The notes under the pieces: model-generated
The model's database searches: none
What the model saw: only the letters and a program-made list of their open reading frames with translations
Told to the model about the DNA's origin: nothing
In this document: positions 38,510-45,987 of the stretch, in pieces
Layout: every line of letters starts with the position of its first letter
Position numbering within the stretch: position 1 is the first letter of the stretch
Source: an uncultured Amylibacter sp.
Lineage (GTDB): Bacteria; Pseudomonadota; Alphaproteobacteria; Rhodobacterales; Rhodobacteraceae
Length of the DNA stretch: 64,000 bases
Assembly: GCA_959347425.1 (NCBI GenBank)
Contig: OY365741.1
Span: forward strand, 1,140,501-1,204,500
Reading direction: 5' to 3'
Program-made: the position numbers and the translations under genes

Positions 38510-40192
38510 ATGAGTAATACACAAACAAATGACAACAGGCTTAGCTTTGTCGCGCTTGGCGGCGCGGGCGAGATTGGCATGAATATGTACCTTTACGGCT
38601 ATGGCGTAAAGGGCAAAGAGCGATATATCTTAGTGGATGTCGGCGTGGCTTTCCCACGGATGGACCAAACCCCAGGGGTGGATTTGATAATGGCGGATTT
38701 CAGCTTTATTCAGGAACGTGCCGATCGCTTGGATGGAATTTTTATCACCCACGGACACGAAGACCATCTGGGTGCCTTGCCGAGTATCTCGCATCTGTTA
38801 GGTGCACCGATTTATGGGCGGCGTTTTACCGCGACCTTGGCGCAGTTAAAGCTGGATTCTAACGATAACAAATGGCAAGGCAAAGGCAAAAAGGGATTGG
38901 TTCGCGAAGTCAAAGCCTACCCCGCGTTTGTCCAATGTGGCGATATGAAAGTATCCTTCCTGCCGATTTCGCATTCTATTCCCGAATCATCGGCCCTAAT
39001 GATTGAAACCCCGAATGAGCGAATCGTTCATAGTGGCGATTTTAAGATAGATAAAACCCCAGTTATGGGCGATGCTTTTAACGAGGATTTGTTCAATAAA
39101 ATTGGCGATTTGGGTGTGGATGCCCTGATGTGTGATAGTACCAATGTGTTTTCCAATCACGCGGGTCGGTCGGAAGCAACCCTTGCCCCCGCCTTTGATG
39201 ATTTGTTTGGCAAAGAATCGGGGCTGATTGTGGCAACGACTTTTGCCTCCAATGTCGCGCGGTTGAAAACGCTGGCACAGGCGGGGGTGCGGGCGGGGCG
39301 CAAAATCGTTGTGATGGGACATTCCATGCGCAGAATGCTGGGCGCGGCACGCACCGCTGGAGTGTTGGGCGATTTCCCAACGGTCATGGAGTGGGAGGAT
39401 GCAACGGGTATCGCCCGCAATAAACTGCTGGTTTTAATCACAGGCTCGCAAGGCGAACGCCGCGCTGGCTCTGCCAAATTGGCTGGCGGTAATCATCTGG
39501 GGCTGAGCATGAACAAGGGCGATGTTTTTGTTTTTTCCTCCAAAACCATTCCGGGTAATGAATTGGAAGTCGGGCGGATTATCAACGAATTCATGCAGCA
39601 AGGTGTGCGAATCATTGATGATACCAGTAATAAATACCATGTATCGGGTCACGCCAACGCCCCCGATTTACAGGCGTTTCATAAAATGATACGGCCAAAG
39701 ATGCTGATACCGATGCACGGCGAATACGCCCATTTGGTACAACACACCGCTATGGCTATCGCCGGTGGGATGACCAGTGTTGTCGCGCCGAACGGCACGG
39801 TTGTGGATTTGTCGGGCGATACCCCTGCTATTGTCAATCATATTAAAACCGGGCGGACCTATCTGGATGGCTCGCTTCTGGTTGGCGCGAAATCTGGCAT
39901 TGTCCGCGAGCGATTGCAGGTGGCGATACGCGGTCTCATTATGGTGTTTGTCATAATGGAGGGGAAAGAGATTATCGATGTCTGGGCTGAACCTGTCGGC
40001 ATGCCGATGGATTCGGATGATTTGGGCGATGCGATTGAAGAAGCTATTTTGGACGAGGTCAAAGGTGGCAAAGTCGCACGGATGGATGATGATGGGATTG
40101 AACAGGCGATGAAACGCACGACTCAGCGCACCTGTTATCACAGTGTTGGCAAAAAACCGATGATACGGGTTATGATTAACCGCCTGGATTAA
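38510..40192 (+). CDS. rnj: ribonuclease J
   Basis: A beta-lactamase/beta-CASP RNase with 5' exonuclease and endonuclease activity in RNA decay and rRNA maturation. FVALGGAGEIGMNMY near residue 14, the metal motif THGHEDHLGALP near residue 80, LPISHSIPESSA, IVHSGDFKID and the beta-CASP segments IPMHGEY and VSGHAN are all present. At 560 residues it is full length. Its stop overlaps the convergent ccmD stop (shared TTAA). Confidence 0.95.
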   Translation: MSNTQTNDNRLSFVALGGAGEIGMNMYLYGYGVKGKERYILVDVGVAFPRMDQTPGVDLIMADFSFIQERADRLDGIFITHGHEDHLGALPSISHLLGAPIYGRRFTATLAQLKLDSNDNKWQGKGKKGLVREVKAYPAFVQCGDMKVSFLPISHSIPESSALMIETPNERIVHSGDFKIDKTPVMGDAFNEDLFNKIGDLGVDALMCDSTNVFSNHAGRSEATLAPAFDDLFGKESGLIVATTFASNVARLKTLAQAGVRAGRKIVVMGHSMRRMLGAARTAGVLGDFPTVMEWEDATGIARNKLLVLITGSQGERRAGSAKLAGGNHLGLSMNKGDVFVFSSKTIPGNELEVGRIINEFMQQGVRIIDDTSNKYHVSGHANAPDLQAFHKMIRPKMLIPMHGEYAHLVQHTAMAIAGGMTSVVAPNGTVVDLSGDTPAIVNHIKTGRTYLDGSLLVGAKSGIVRERLQVAIRGLIMVFVIMEGKEIIDVWAEPVGMPMDSDDLGDAIEEAILDEVKGGKVARMDDDGIEQAMKRTTQRTCYHSVGKKPMIRVMINRLD

Positions 40193-40389
40193 ACGGATTT
40201 TTTTGTGCTGGTTTTTTCTGTGCTGGTTTTTGCAGGAGTCTTGGATTTTTGAACACGGCGCAAGGTGGAAATCTTGCGCTGTGAGACGCGGGCTTGCCAG
40301 TGGCTCTGGGCGATAATTCCGCCCAATAAAACCAATGCGATAACGTAAGCACAAACCACTTCAAATGTGTAAGGTGTTAAATCAGGCAT
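40189..40389 (-). CDS. ccmD: haem exporter protein CcmD
   Basis: A 66-residue single-span membrane protein: MPDLTPYTFEVVCAYVIALV is typical of CcmD in Rhodobacteraceae, followed by a basic cytoplasmic tail. It releases holo-CcmE from the CcmABC complex during cytochrome c maturation. The tail is lengthened by a 15-bp tandem repeat (KTSTE, KTSTK). It overlaps ccmC by 8 bases, which supports the assignment. It shares the palindromic TTAA stop region with rnj. No ccmA, ccmB, ccmE or ccmG is nearby. Confidence 0.82.
   Translation of the reverse strand: MPDLTPYTFEVVCAYVIALVLLGGIIAQSHWQARVSQRKISTLRRVQKSKTPAKTSTEKTSTKKSV
40204..40233. repeat. 15-bp tandem repeat in ccmD tail
   Basis: Two near-identical copies (40204-40218 and 40219-40233) of TGTGCTGGTTTTTTC, one base different, encode the KTST-containing units of the CcmD tail. 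Confidence 0.8.
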
Positions 40390-41137
40390 CGGTCTCTTCC
40401 AATATCAAAGTGTTTAGCATCGCGGTTTGGCGGGTGCGAATCTCATTACCCGTACGTACCAAAACCAACGCGATGAAGATTAGAAAAAATCCAACCATGG
40501 TTAAGATTAACGGATAGAAAAACGCCGCGTCAATCTTGCGCTCCCCCGTTGCGATAACGGGGATGGAACTGCCTTGGTGCAATCCTTGCTCCCAAAACCT
40601 GACCGCATAACGCGATAAAAAGGCAAAGACCGACCCGACCATGCAGAGCAGCGTACAGAGGTCGGCGGCTTTGTCCGGATTCGCGGTTGCCCGTCCCAAT
40701 GCAATAAACCCGATATAAAAGAATAGCAGAATTAAAAACGAGGAGAGCCGTGGATCCCACGCCCAATAAGTCCCCCAAATCGGTGCGCCCCATAACGCCC
40801 CGCTTGCCAAACCAATCAAGGTGAAAATTAACCCAACAGGGGCGGCGGCGCGGGCGGCAAGGGCAGAGACATGATGACGGCGGATAAACCAGATTAAACA
40901 GGCAACCAGCATCATCACCCAGCAATTAATCGCCATCATCGCCGCTGGCACATGGATGAACATGATTTTAACACTGCTGCCTTGTTGGTAATCGTTTGGG
41001 GTAAAGAAAAACCCCCAGCCCAGCCCTAGGGCGGTAGTGATAATCGCACCCGTCCATAGCAACGGCAGGATTTTCTGCGAGCTCGTTAGGAACAAAGCCG
41101 GATTTGCAAAACGCCAAAGGGAGGTGAAAACGGACAT
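40382..41137 (-). CDS. ccmC: haem exporter membrane protein CcmC
   Basis: Delivers haem to CcmE in the periplasm. The 251-residue protein has six membrane helices, the tryptophan-rich haem-binding loop GAPIWGTYWAWDPRLSS near residue 115 and conserved histidines in FIHVPAAMM and near PVIATGERKID-preceding LHQGSS. It is followed by ccmD and preceded by lldD on the same strand (13-base gap). The other cytochrome c maturation genes must lie elsewhere. Confidence 0.95.
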   Translation of the reverse strand: MSVFTSLWRFANPALFLTSSQKILPLLWTGAIITTALGLGWGFFFTPNDYQQGSSVKIMFIHVPAAMMAINCWVMMLVACLIWFIRRHHVSALAARAAAPVGLIFTLIGLASGALWGAPIWGTYWAWDPRLSSFLILLFFYIGFIALGRATANPDKAADLCTLLCMVGSVFAFLSRYAVRFWEQGLHQGSSIPVIATGERKIDAAFFYPLILTMVGFFLIFIALVLVRTGNEIRTRQTAMLNTLILEETDA

Positions 41138-41150
41138 AGGATGTTACTTT

Positions 41151-42308
41151 TTATCGTTGATCATTAATCAATAAGTCTCGGGCTTGGCTAAGATTTTCTA
41201 TGCCCATTTGCGCCATATTCGTGCGAAGATCATCCCGCAATATATGAACCACATGCTCCCCGCCCCGTGCGCCAAAGGCGGCCAAACCATAATGAAACGC
41301 CCGCCCAAGCATGACAAAATCCGCACCCAAAGCGACAGCACGGATAATATCCAAACCGTTTTCCACACCACTATCAAACACAATAGCAGGGTTTAATTTT
41401 GCCGCATCCAAGGCGGTTTTAATCAAAGGTAGGGCTTCAATACTGCTCATCCCGCCGTCAAATTGCCGCCCACCATGGTTGGAGACCCAAATCCCATCCG
41501 CGCCAGCCCGCGCCAAATCCACCGCATCAGCTGCCCGCATCACGCCTTTGACAATCAACGCACCCTGCCATTCCTGCCGCAATTCAGCAAAATAATCCCA
41601 ATCGGGGCGACCGCGAATAACATGGCCTGCATGGGCGTTCAATGGCACTTTACCGCTCAGTTTCAAATAATCTTCCGTCAAACGCAAACGCGGAATCCCC
41701 GTGCAAACCGTGCCAAGGGACCAACGCGGACAAACGGCCGCCGATGCCATCATGGATAAAGTCAGGCGCGGTGGAATCGTCAATTGCGCCCGCCTCTGCC
41801 TTTCACGGCGTGATAAAATCGGCACATCCAGCGTTAAAACCAACGTCTCAAACCCCGCATTGCGCACCCGTTTTAACATATCCAAACGCACCGATTTTTC
41901 CACGGGCGGATATAATTGAAACCAACCATTCCCATCCAAATGGGGCGCGACGGTTTCGGGACGTTGCGTGGCAACGGTTGAGAGACCATAGGGAATCTTC
42001 GCACGGGTGGCGATAGTCGCCAATAGCCGCTCTGCATTCGGCCAAATCAGCCCAGACATGCCAATCGGGGCGATGCCAAAAGGCAAATCATACTCCTGCC
42101 CCAGAATTTTTGTCGTTAAATCGTGTTTTATCGCACCCTTTAAAACCTGCGTATCAAACAAGACCGCGTCCAGTTTGTCTCGGTTGCGCTGATGCTGACG
42201 TTCCTTGCCAGTCGCACTATCCAAATACTCCCAGACAAAATGCGGAATACGGCGTTTCGCACGGGATTTCAAATCGGATATGGCGGGGTGGGTTTCATCA
42301 ATATTCAT
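41151..42308 (-). CDS. lldD: FMN-dependent alpha-hydroxy acid dehydrogenase (L-lactate type)
   Basis: Oxidises L-2-hydroxy acids with FMN. DLPFGIAPIGMSGLIWPNAE is the FMN/phosphate region, LVLTLDVPILSRRERQRR follows, VKGVMRAADAVDLARAGADG holds the catalytic-site lysine, and WVSNHGGRQFDGG carries the catalytic histidine. The ATG at 42308 gives 385 residues, standard for LldD. A 43-codon upstream extension in frame is lysine- and phenylalanine-rich and lies in the divergent promoter gap. L-lactate is the likely but unproven substrate. Its end contains heptamer repeat sequence. Confidence 0.9.
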   Translation of the reverse strand: MNIDETHPAISDLKSRAKRRIPHFVWEYLDSATGKERQHQRNRDKLDAVLFDTQVLKGAIKHDLTTKILGQEYDLPFGIAPIGMSGLIWPNAERLLATIATRAKIPYGLSTVATQRPETVAPHLDGNGWFQLYPPVEKSVRLDMLKRVRNAGFETLVLTLDVPILSRRERQRRAQLTIPPRLTLSMMASAAVCPRWSLGTVCTGIPRLRLTEDYLKLSGKVPLNAHAGHVIRGRPDWDYFAELRQEWQGALIVKGVMRAADAVDLARAGADGIWVSNHGGRQFDGGMSSIEALPLIKTALDAAKLNPAIVFDSGVENGLDIIRAVALGADFVMLGRAFHYGLAAFGARGGEHVVHILRDDLRTNMAQMGIENLSQARDLLINDQR

Positions 42309-42400
42309 GCCCTGCTTATAGGGGGAAGTGTGAAAATAGGCAAGTATAGCCACGGTTTTTGCTTTATTTTCCAATAAATACAGAACAATGCAAGAACAAG

Positions 42401-42413
42401 CCTTTTCAAAAGG
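42401..42413. promoter_or_regulatory. palindrome in lldD-uvrD divergent gap
   Basis: CCTTTTCAAAAGG, a perfect 6+1+6 inverted repeat in the 157-base AT-rich gap between divergent lldD and uvrD. It could be an operator; no regulator family was recognised. Confidence 0.4.
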
Positions 42414-42465
42414 ATTAAAAAAGGTTAAAAACAGCAAAAATAATTAAAAAGAGCCAAAACACGCC

Positions 42466-44901
42466 ATGACCGACCAAAGTGATCCCTCACCCACGCCACC
42501 ACCTTATGATTATACGAATGATTATAGGGAGGAGACGAGCCTGAGCCAACAGGCACGGGCGAACCATGCCAAAACCTATCTGGACGGACTGAATACCAAA
42601 CAAGAACAAGCGGTGAAGACACTGGATGGCCCTTTGCTGTTATTAGCAGGGGCTGGTACTGGTAAAACCCGTGCCCTCACCACGCGAATCGCCCATCTTA
42701 TTATGACAGGGCGCGCCCGCCCGAATCAGATTCTGGCGGTGACTTTCACCAACAAAGCAGCGCGAGAGATGAAAACCCGTATCGGCACCCTGCTGGGACA
42801 GGGGGTGGAGGGCATGCCGTGGATGGGTACTTTCCATTCGGTTTGCGCCAAGATTTTGCGCAGCAATGCAGAGGTGGCAGGTTTGCAAACCAGCTTTACC
42901 ATATTGGATAAAGACGACCAGTTGCGTTTGCTGAAACAAATCCTCCGTGCCGAAAACATTGATGAAAAACTATGGCCACCGCGGCTGATGGCATCCTTGA
43001 TTGATGGTTGGAAAAACCGAGCCCTCCTGCCCGATACTGTGCCACAATCGGACGGCTGGACGTTCAATGGGCATGGTCCGCGGATTTATAGCCTGTATCA
43101 ATCCCGTTTAAAAACCTTAAACGCCTGTGATTTTGGCGATTTATTACTGCATGTGGTGGAGATGTTTAAAAAGCACCCCGAAATCCTGGCAAAATACCAA
43201 GATTATTTCCGCTATATTCTGGTGGATGAATACCAAGATACCAATATCGCCCAATATATGTGGTTGCGTTTGCTGGCGGCAACACATCACAATATTTGTT
43301 GCGTCGGCGATGATGACCAGTCGATTTACGGCTGGCGAGGGGCTGAGGTTGGCAATATCTTACGCTTTGAAACCAATTTTAAGGGCGCGAAAATCATTCG
43401 GTTAGAGCAAAATTACCGCTCTACCCCGCATATTTTGGCGGCGGCGGGTGCACTGATAAGCACCAATAAAACGCGGTTGGGTAAGGAATTATGGACTCAG
43501 CAAACCGATGGGGAAAAACTACGGCTGATTCACCTGCCTGATAGTATTGCCGAATCGCGCTGGATTGGCGAGCAGATAGAGGATTTACAAGCAGGTCGCG
43601 GCGGCCATGAGCGCACCAGTTTGGAGGATATTGCGATATTGGTTCGTGCCTCGCACCAAATGCGCGCGTTTGAGGATCGGTTTGTGAAAATCGGTCTGCC
43701 CTATCGCGTGATTGGTGGGCCGCGATTTTATGAACGGTTGGAAATTCGTGACGCGCTGGCGTATTTCCGCCTAGTGGTCAGCCCCCAAGACGGCTTGGCG
43801 TTTGAGCGGATTATTAACACCCCGAAACGCGGGCTGGGCGATAAAACTTTGCAGAAAATCAGCCAAACCGCGCGGGCCGCCGATGTATCGCTTTTGCACG
43901 GGGCTCGTCTGGTTCTGAATGATGGGGTTTTGGCGAAAAAGGCCAGCGACTCTTTGCGGATTTTATTGGATAAGTTTGATCGCTGGGCGCGGCTGATGAA
44001 AGATGGTATGGATCATGTGGAACTGGCAAAGATTATCTTGGATGAATCCGATTATACCGCCCATTGGAAAAACGACACCGCGCCAGATTCGCCCGGACGG
44101 TTAGAGAATTTGAAAGAATTGGTCGGGCAGTTGAATAATTTTGAAGGCTTTGGCGATATGTTAGAACACGTGAGTTTGGTGATGGATAATGACGCGGCGG
44201 CTGGGGAGGAAAAAATATCCATAATGACCATGCATGGCGCGAAAGGGTTGGAATTTCCTGTGGTGTTTTTGCCTGGTTGGGAGCGGGATTTGTTTCCGTC
44301 AAAGCGGACTCTGGATGAAGAGGGGACAAAAGGATTGGAAGAGGAACGCCGCCTTGCCTATGTCGGGATAACGCGGGCAGAGCGATTGTGTATGATTTCG
44401 CATGTGATGAATCGCCAGATTTTTGGCAGTTGGCAATTTTGTATAAAATCGCAATTTATTGATGAATTGCCGCCTGCGCATGTCATGGAGGTGGAGTGTT
44501 TTGCTGCTTATAGCAACCGTGGCAATGATGGTATGGGCGTGAAGACTGGTGCCAATACTGGGGATAGTATCGTGGAAGATATGAATAATGGAGGCGGTAA
44601 AAATAGTGGCGGTGATAGACCCTATAGTCCCTATTATAATAACCGTAATAACCATCACAGTTCCTATCCTAGTCCCTATCCTCGGGGGCGACCACAAAAA
44701 TATAGAACCCAAAATGGACGGCAGGAGGCGGTGATTATAGAGGGTAAGACCGCCCCGATTTTTGGGCTGAATGACGCGGTTATTCACCCGTCGCTTGGTG
44801 CGGGAACAGTCGTTGGGGTTGAGGCGGAAAAAGTCTCAGTCATTTTTACAAATGGCAAATCGGCGAAGGTTATGGCGAATTATTTAACGATAAATAATTA
44901 A
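42466..44901 (+). CDS. uvrD: UvrD/PcrA-type DNA helicase
   Basis: A 3'-to-5' superfamily 1A helicase for nucleotide excision and mismatch repair. Walker A is AGAGTGKT at residues 61-68. AVTFTNKAAREMKTRI, VDEYQDTN (Walker B), DDQSIYGWRGA, LEQNYRS and TMHGAKGLEFPVVFLPG then LAYVGITRA follow in order. Between the motor and the last 50 residues is an Asn/Gly/Ser/Tyr-rich linker (about residues 685-745). The end (FGLNDAVIHPSLGAGTVVGV) is the PcrA/UvrD C-terminal Tudor-like domain. 811 residues. Its stop lies in degenerate heptamer repeats. Confidence 0.95.
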   Translation: MTDQSDPSPTPPPYDYTNDYREETSLSQQARANHAKTYLDGLNTKQEQAVKTLDGPLLLLAGAGTGKTRALTTRIAHLIMTGRARPNQILAVTFTNKAAREMKTRIGTLLGQGVEGMPWMGTFHSVCAKILRSNAEVAGLQTSFTILDKDDQLRLLKQILRAENIDEKLWPPRLMASLIDGWKNRALLPDTVPQSDGWTFNGHGPRIYSLYQSRLKTLNACDFGDLLLHVVEMFKKHPEILAKYQDYFRYILVDEYQDTNIAQYMWLRLLAATHHNICCVGDDDQSIYGWRGAEVGNILRFETNFKGAKIIRLEQNYRSTPHILAAAGALISTNKTRLGKELWTQQTDGEKLRLIHLPDSIAESRWIGEQIEDLQAGRGGHERTSLEDIAILVRASHQMRAFEDRFVKIGLPYRVIGGPRFYERLEIRDALAYFRLVVSPQDGLAFERIINTPKRGLGDKTLQKISQTARAADVSLLHGARLVLNDGVLAKKASDSLRILLDKFDRWARLMKDGMDHVELAKIILDESDYTAHWKNDTAPDSPGRLENLKELVGQLNNFEGFGDMLEHVSLVMDNDAAAGEEKISIMTMHGAKGLEFPVVFLPGWERDLFPSKRTLDEEGTKGLEEERRLAYVGITRAERLCMISHVMNRQIFGSWQFCIKSQFIDELPPAHVMEVECFAAYSNRGNDGMGVKTGANTGDSIVEDMNNGGGKNSGGDRPYSPYYNNRNNHHSSYPSPYPRGRPQKYRTQNGRQEAVIIEGKTAPIFGLNDAVIHPSLGAGTVVGVEAEKVSVIFTNGKSAKVMANYLTINN

Positions 44902-44907
44902 AGATTA
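44887..44907. repeat. degenerate heptamer repeat at uvrD 3' end
   Basis: Three in-phase 7-mers, ACGATAA-ATAATTA-AAGATTA, spanning the uvrD stop. Best read with the clearer tracts at 45367 and 63493. Confidence 0.5.
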
Positions 44908-44949
44908 GCCCTTACGGGTCTTCGTCATCGCTTTCGCGATGCCGACCAG
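44908..44949 (+). repeat. structured repeat, copy A
   Basis: GCCCTTACGGGTCTTCGTCA core followed by the hairpin CATCGC-TTTC-GCGATG and CCGACCAG. Nearly identical to copy B; copy C is inverted with a different but still paired stem. Confidence 0.8.
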
Positions 44950-45304
44950 CATGGTCTTTTGTGCGTAGCCCCCGCTTCGCGGGGGCATGCCAAAAGCCCT
45001 TGGGCTACAAGACGATAGATTTTTTATAAATCTGCTATCAAGATATACAAGATAATAAGTCGTGGGTCATGTTTGGCACGGGTCGCGCGAACCCGAAGGG
45101 TGTGCGTCTTGGTTGTTAGGTGTTAGGGAATTTGCGTCACCAGCGACTCTTAAAGACTATTGACCCAGTACAAACGATAAGCTGACGCGCACCCGTGGGG
45201 GTGAGGGTGCGCGCGACCGCCCCCCCTGCGGGCACGCCCGCTAAAATTAGGAAACAAGGCGGTCGTTTCCTAGACGATAGGTTTGCTCTAGAATAATGAT
45301 GAAT

Positions 45305-45346
45305 GCCCTTGCGGGTCTTCGTCATCGCTTGCGCGATACCGACCAG
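45305..45346 (+). repeat. structured repeat, copy B
   Basis: Same core as copy A (GCCCTTGCGGGTCTTCGTCA) with hairpin ATCGC-TTGC-GCGAT and CCGACCAG. With copy C it forms inverted ends of a 219-base segment. Confidence 0.8.
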
Positions 45347-45366
45347 TCAAGAAGTGGCAAAAAAAT

Positions 45367-45396
45367 TAATCGTTAATCGTTAATCGCTAATCGTTA
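45367..45396. repeat. heptamer tandem repeat, four units
   Basis: TAATCGT-TAATCGT-TAATCGC-TAATCGT followed by TA, in the middle of the inverted-repeat segment. The same unit recurs at several gene 3' ends in the window. Confidence 0.85.
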
Positions 45397-45432
45397 TTTT
45401 TTTAGGCTGTACCTAGATTCTAGGACAGGCTT

Positions 45433-45483
45433 TGGGCGCGCGCTTGCTCGCAGGAGCTTGCTCCAAGAGTCAAGCGCGCGCCC
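45433..45483. repeat. 13-bp perfect stem-loop with inner hairpin
   Basis: GGGCGCGCGCTTG (45433-45445) pairs perfectly with CAAGCGCGCGCCC (45471-45483); the loop contains a second hairpin GGAGC-TT-GCTCC. No T-run follows on either strand, so it is not a simple terminator. Confidence 0.8.
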
Positions 45484-45523
45484 CGTGGTGGCATAACGAA
45501 GTTATGACGAAGACCCGAAGGGC
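45484..45523 (-). repeat. structured repeat, copy C (inverted)
   Basis: On the minus strand GCCCTTCGGGTCTTCGTCA is followed by CATAAC-TTC-GTTATG. The core matches copies A and B; the stem differs at several positions on both arms while staying fully paired. Confidence 0.75.
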
Positions 45524-45535
45524 ATCATTCATAAT

Positions 45536-45976
45536 TTACCATTCATCGCTAATCGCTAAAACCCCACGCGCCCGCATTAGCCCTGCGTAAAACCACAGCC
45601 CAAGAGTCATGGCAATCATAACCCCAGCAAAGCCAAAGGCAGCATTGCCCATCATATCAAAAACCGACGGATTCGCCAAAACCATATTGCGAAAAATCAT
45701 CACAACCGTGGCGCAAAACGACAGGCCAAACAACGCCACCGCTATCGGTTTGCGCAATAACAACGCCAAGGCCCCGACAGCCATGGCAACAACCATAACC
45801 CCCCAGACGATATGCGCCCAAATCGGTATTTGCGCCAGAAACGCTTGTTGTGCGGGTTGCATGTGCTCCATATAAGCAGGAATTCGCAGCTGAGAGGCGG
45901 CAAAATCATACACAAAAAATCCACCAGCCACCAAAGCGACCAGCCCAATAAACCAAAGATGCCAAGGGGTTTTCAT
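45536..45976 (-). CDS. four-helix membrane protein of unknown function
   Basis: A 146-residue hydrophobic protein with four predicted helices (about residues 6-24, 51-72, 77-97 and 111-133) and a periplasmic-type loop rich in Ala/Gln between the first two. I do not recognise the family; similar short proteins in Rhodobacterales are annotated only as membrane proteins. It lies 11 bases after the CoA-transferase gene on the same strand, suggesting cotranscription. Its final codons (AISDEW) and stop overlap a heptamer repeat and it ends at the hairpin island. Confidence 0.7.
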   Translation of the reverse strand: MKTPWHLWFIGLVALVAGGFFVYDFAASQLRIPAYMEHMQPAQQAFLAQIPIWAHIVWGVMVVAMAVGALALLLRKPIAVALFGLSFCATVVMIFRNMVLANPSVFDMMGNAAFGFAGVMIAMTLGLWFYAGLMRARGVLAISDEW

Positions 45977-45987
45977 AATTTTATCCT

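Larger units (their letters stand above)
44902..45535. other. hairpin-dense non-coding island between convergent genes
   Basis: A 634-base region with no credible gene. It contains at least seven inverted repeats. GTAGCCC / GGGCTAC (44965-45008) encloses CCCCGC-TTC-GCGGGG. AGATTT / AAATCT lies near 45017. GCGCACCC / GGGTGCGC is at 45187-45212 and TAGGAAAC / GTTTCCTA at 45248-45272. CCTAGA / TCTAGG lies near 45415. A perfect 13-bp stem spans 45433-45483. CATAAC / GTTATG is at 45492-45506. Three copies of a structured repeat and a heptamer tract are interspersed. It resembles REP- or MITE-type repeats rather than any standard RNA gene; no RNase P, tmRNA, SRP or 6S motif was found. Confidence 0.75.

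Noticed and set aside
39668..40354. 228-codon open frame on the minus strand
   Set aside because: Antisense to rnj and across ccmD; no family resemblance.
42309..42437. 43-codon N-terminal extension of lldD
   Set aside because: Family proteins begin at the MNIDETHP position; the extra part is low-complexity and in the divergent promoter gap.
45137..45325. 62-codon open frame in the island
   Set aside because: No ribosome site or domain, and it crosses several inverted repeats.
44902..45535. Standard structured RNA (RNase P, tmRNA, SRP, 6S) in the hairpin island
   Set aside because: None of the universally conserved sequence blocks of these RNAs was found; repeated hairpins fit repeat elements better.
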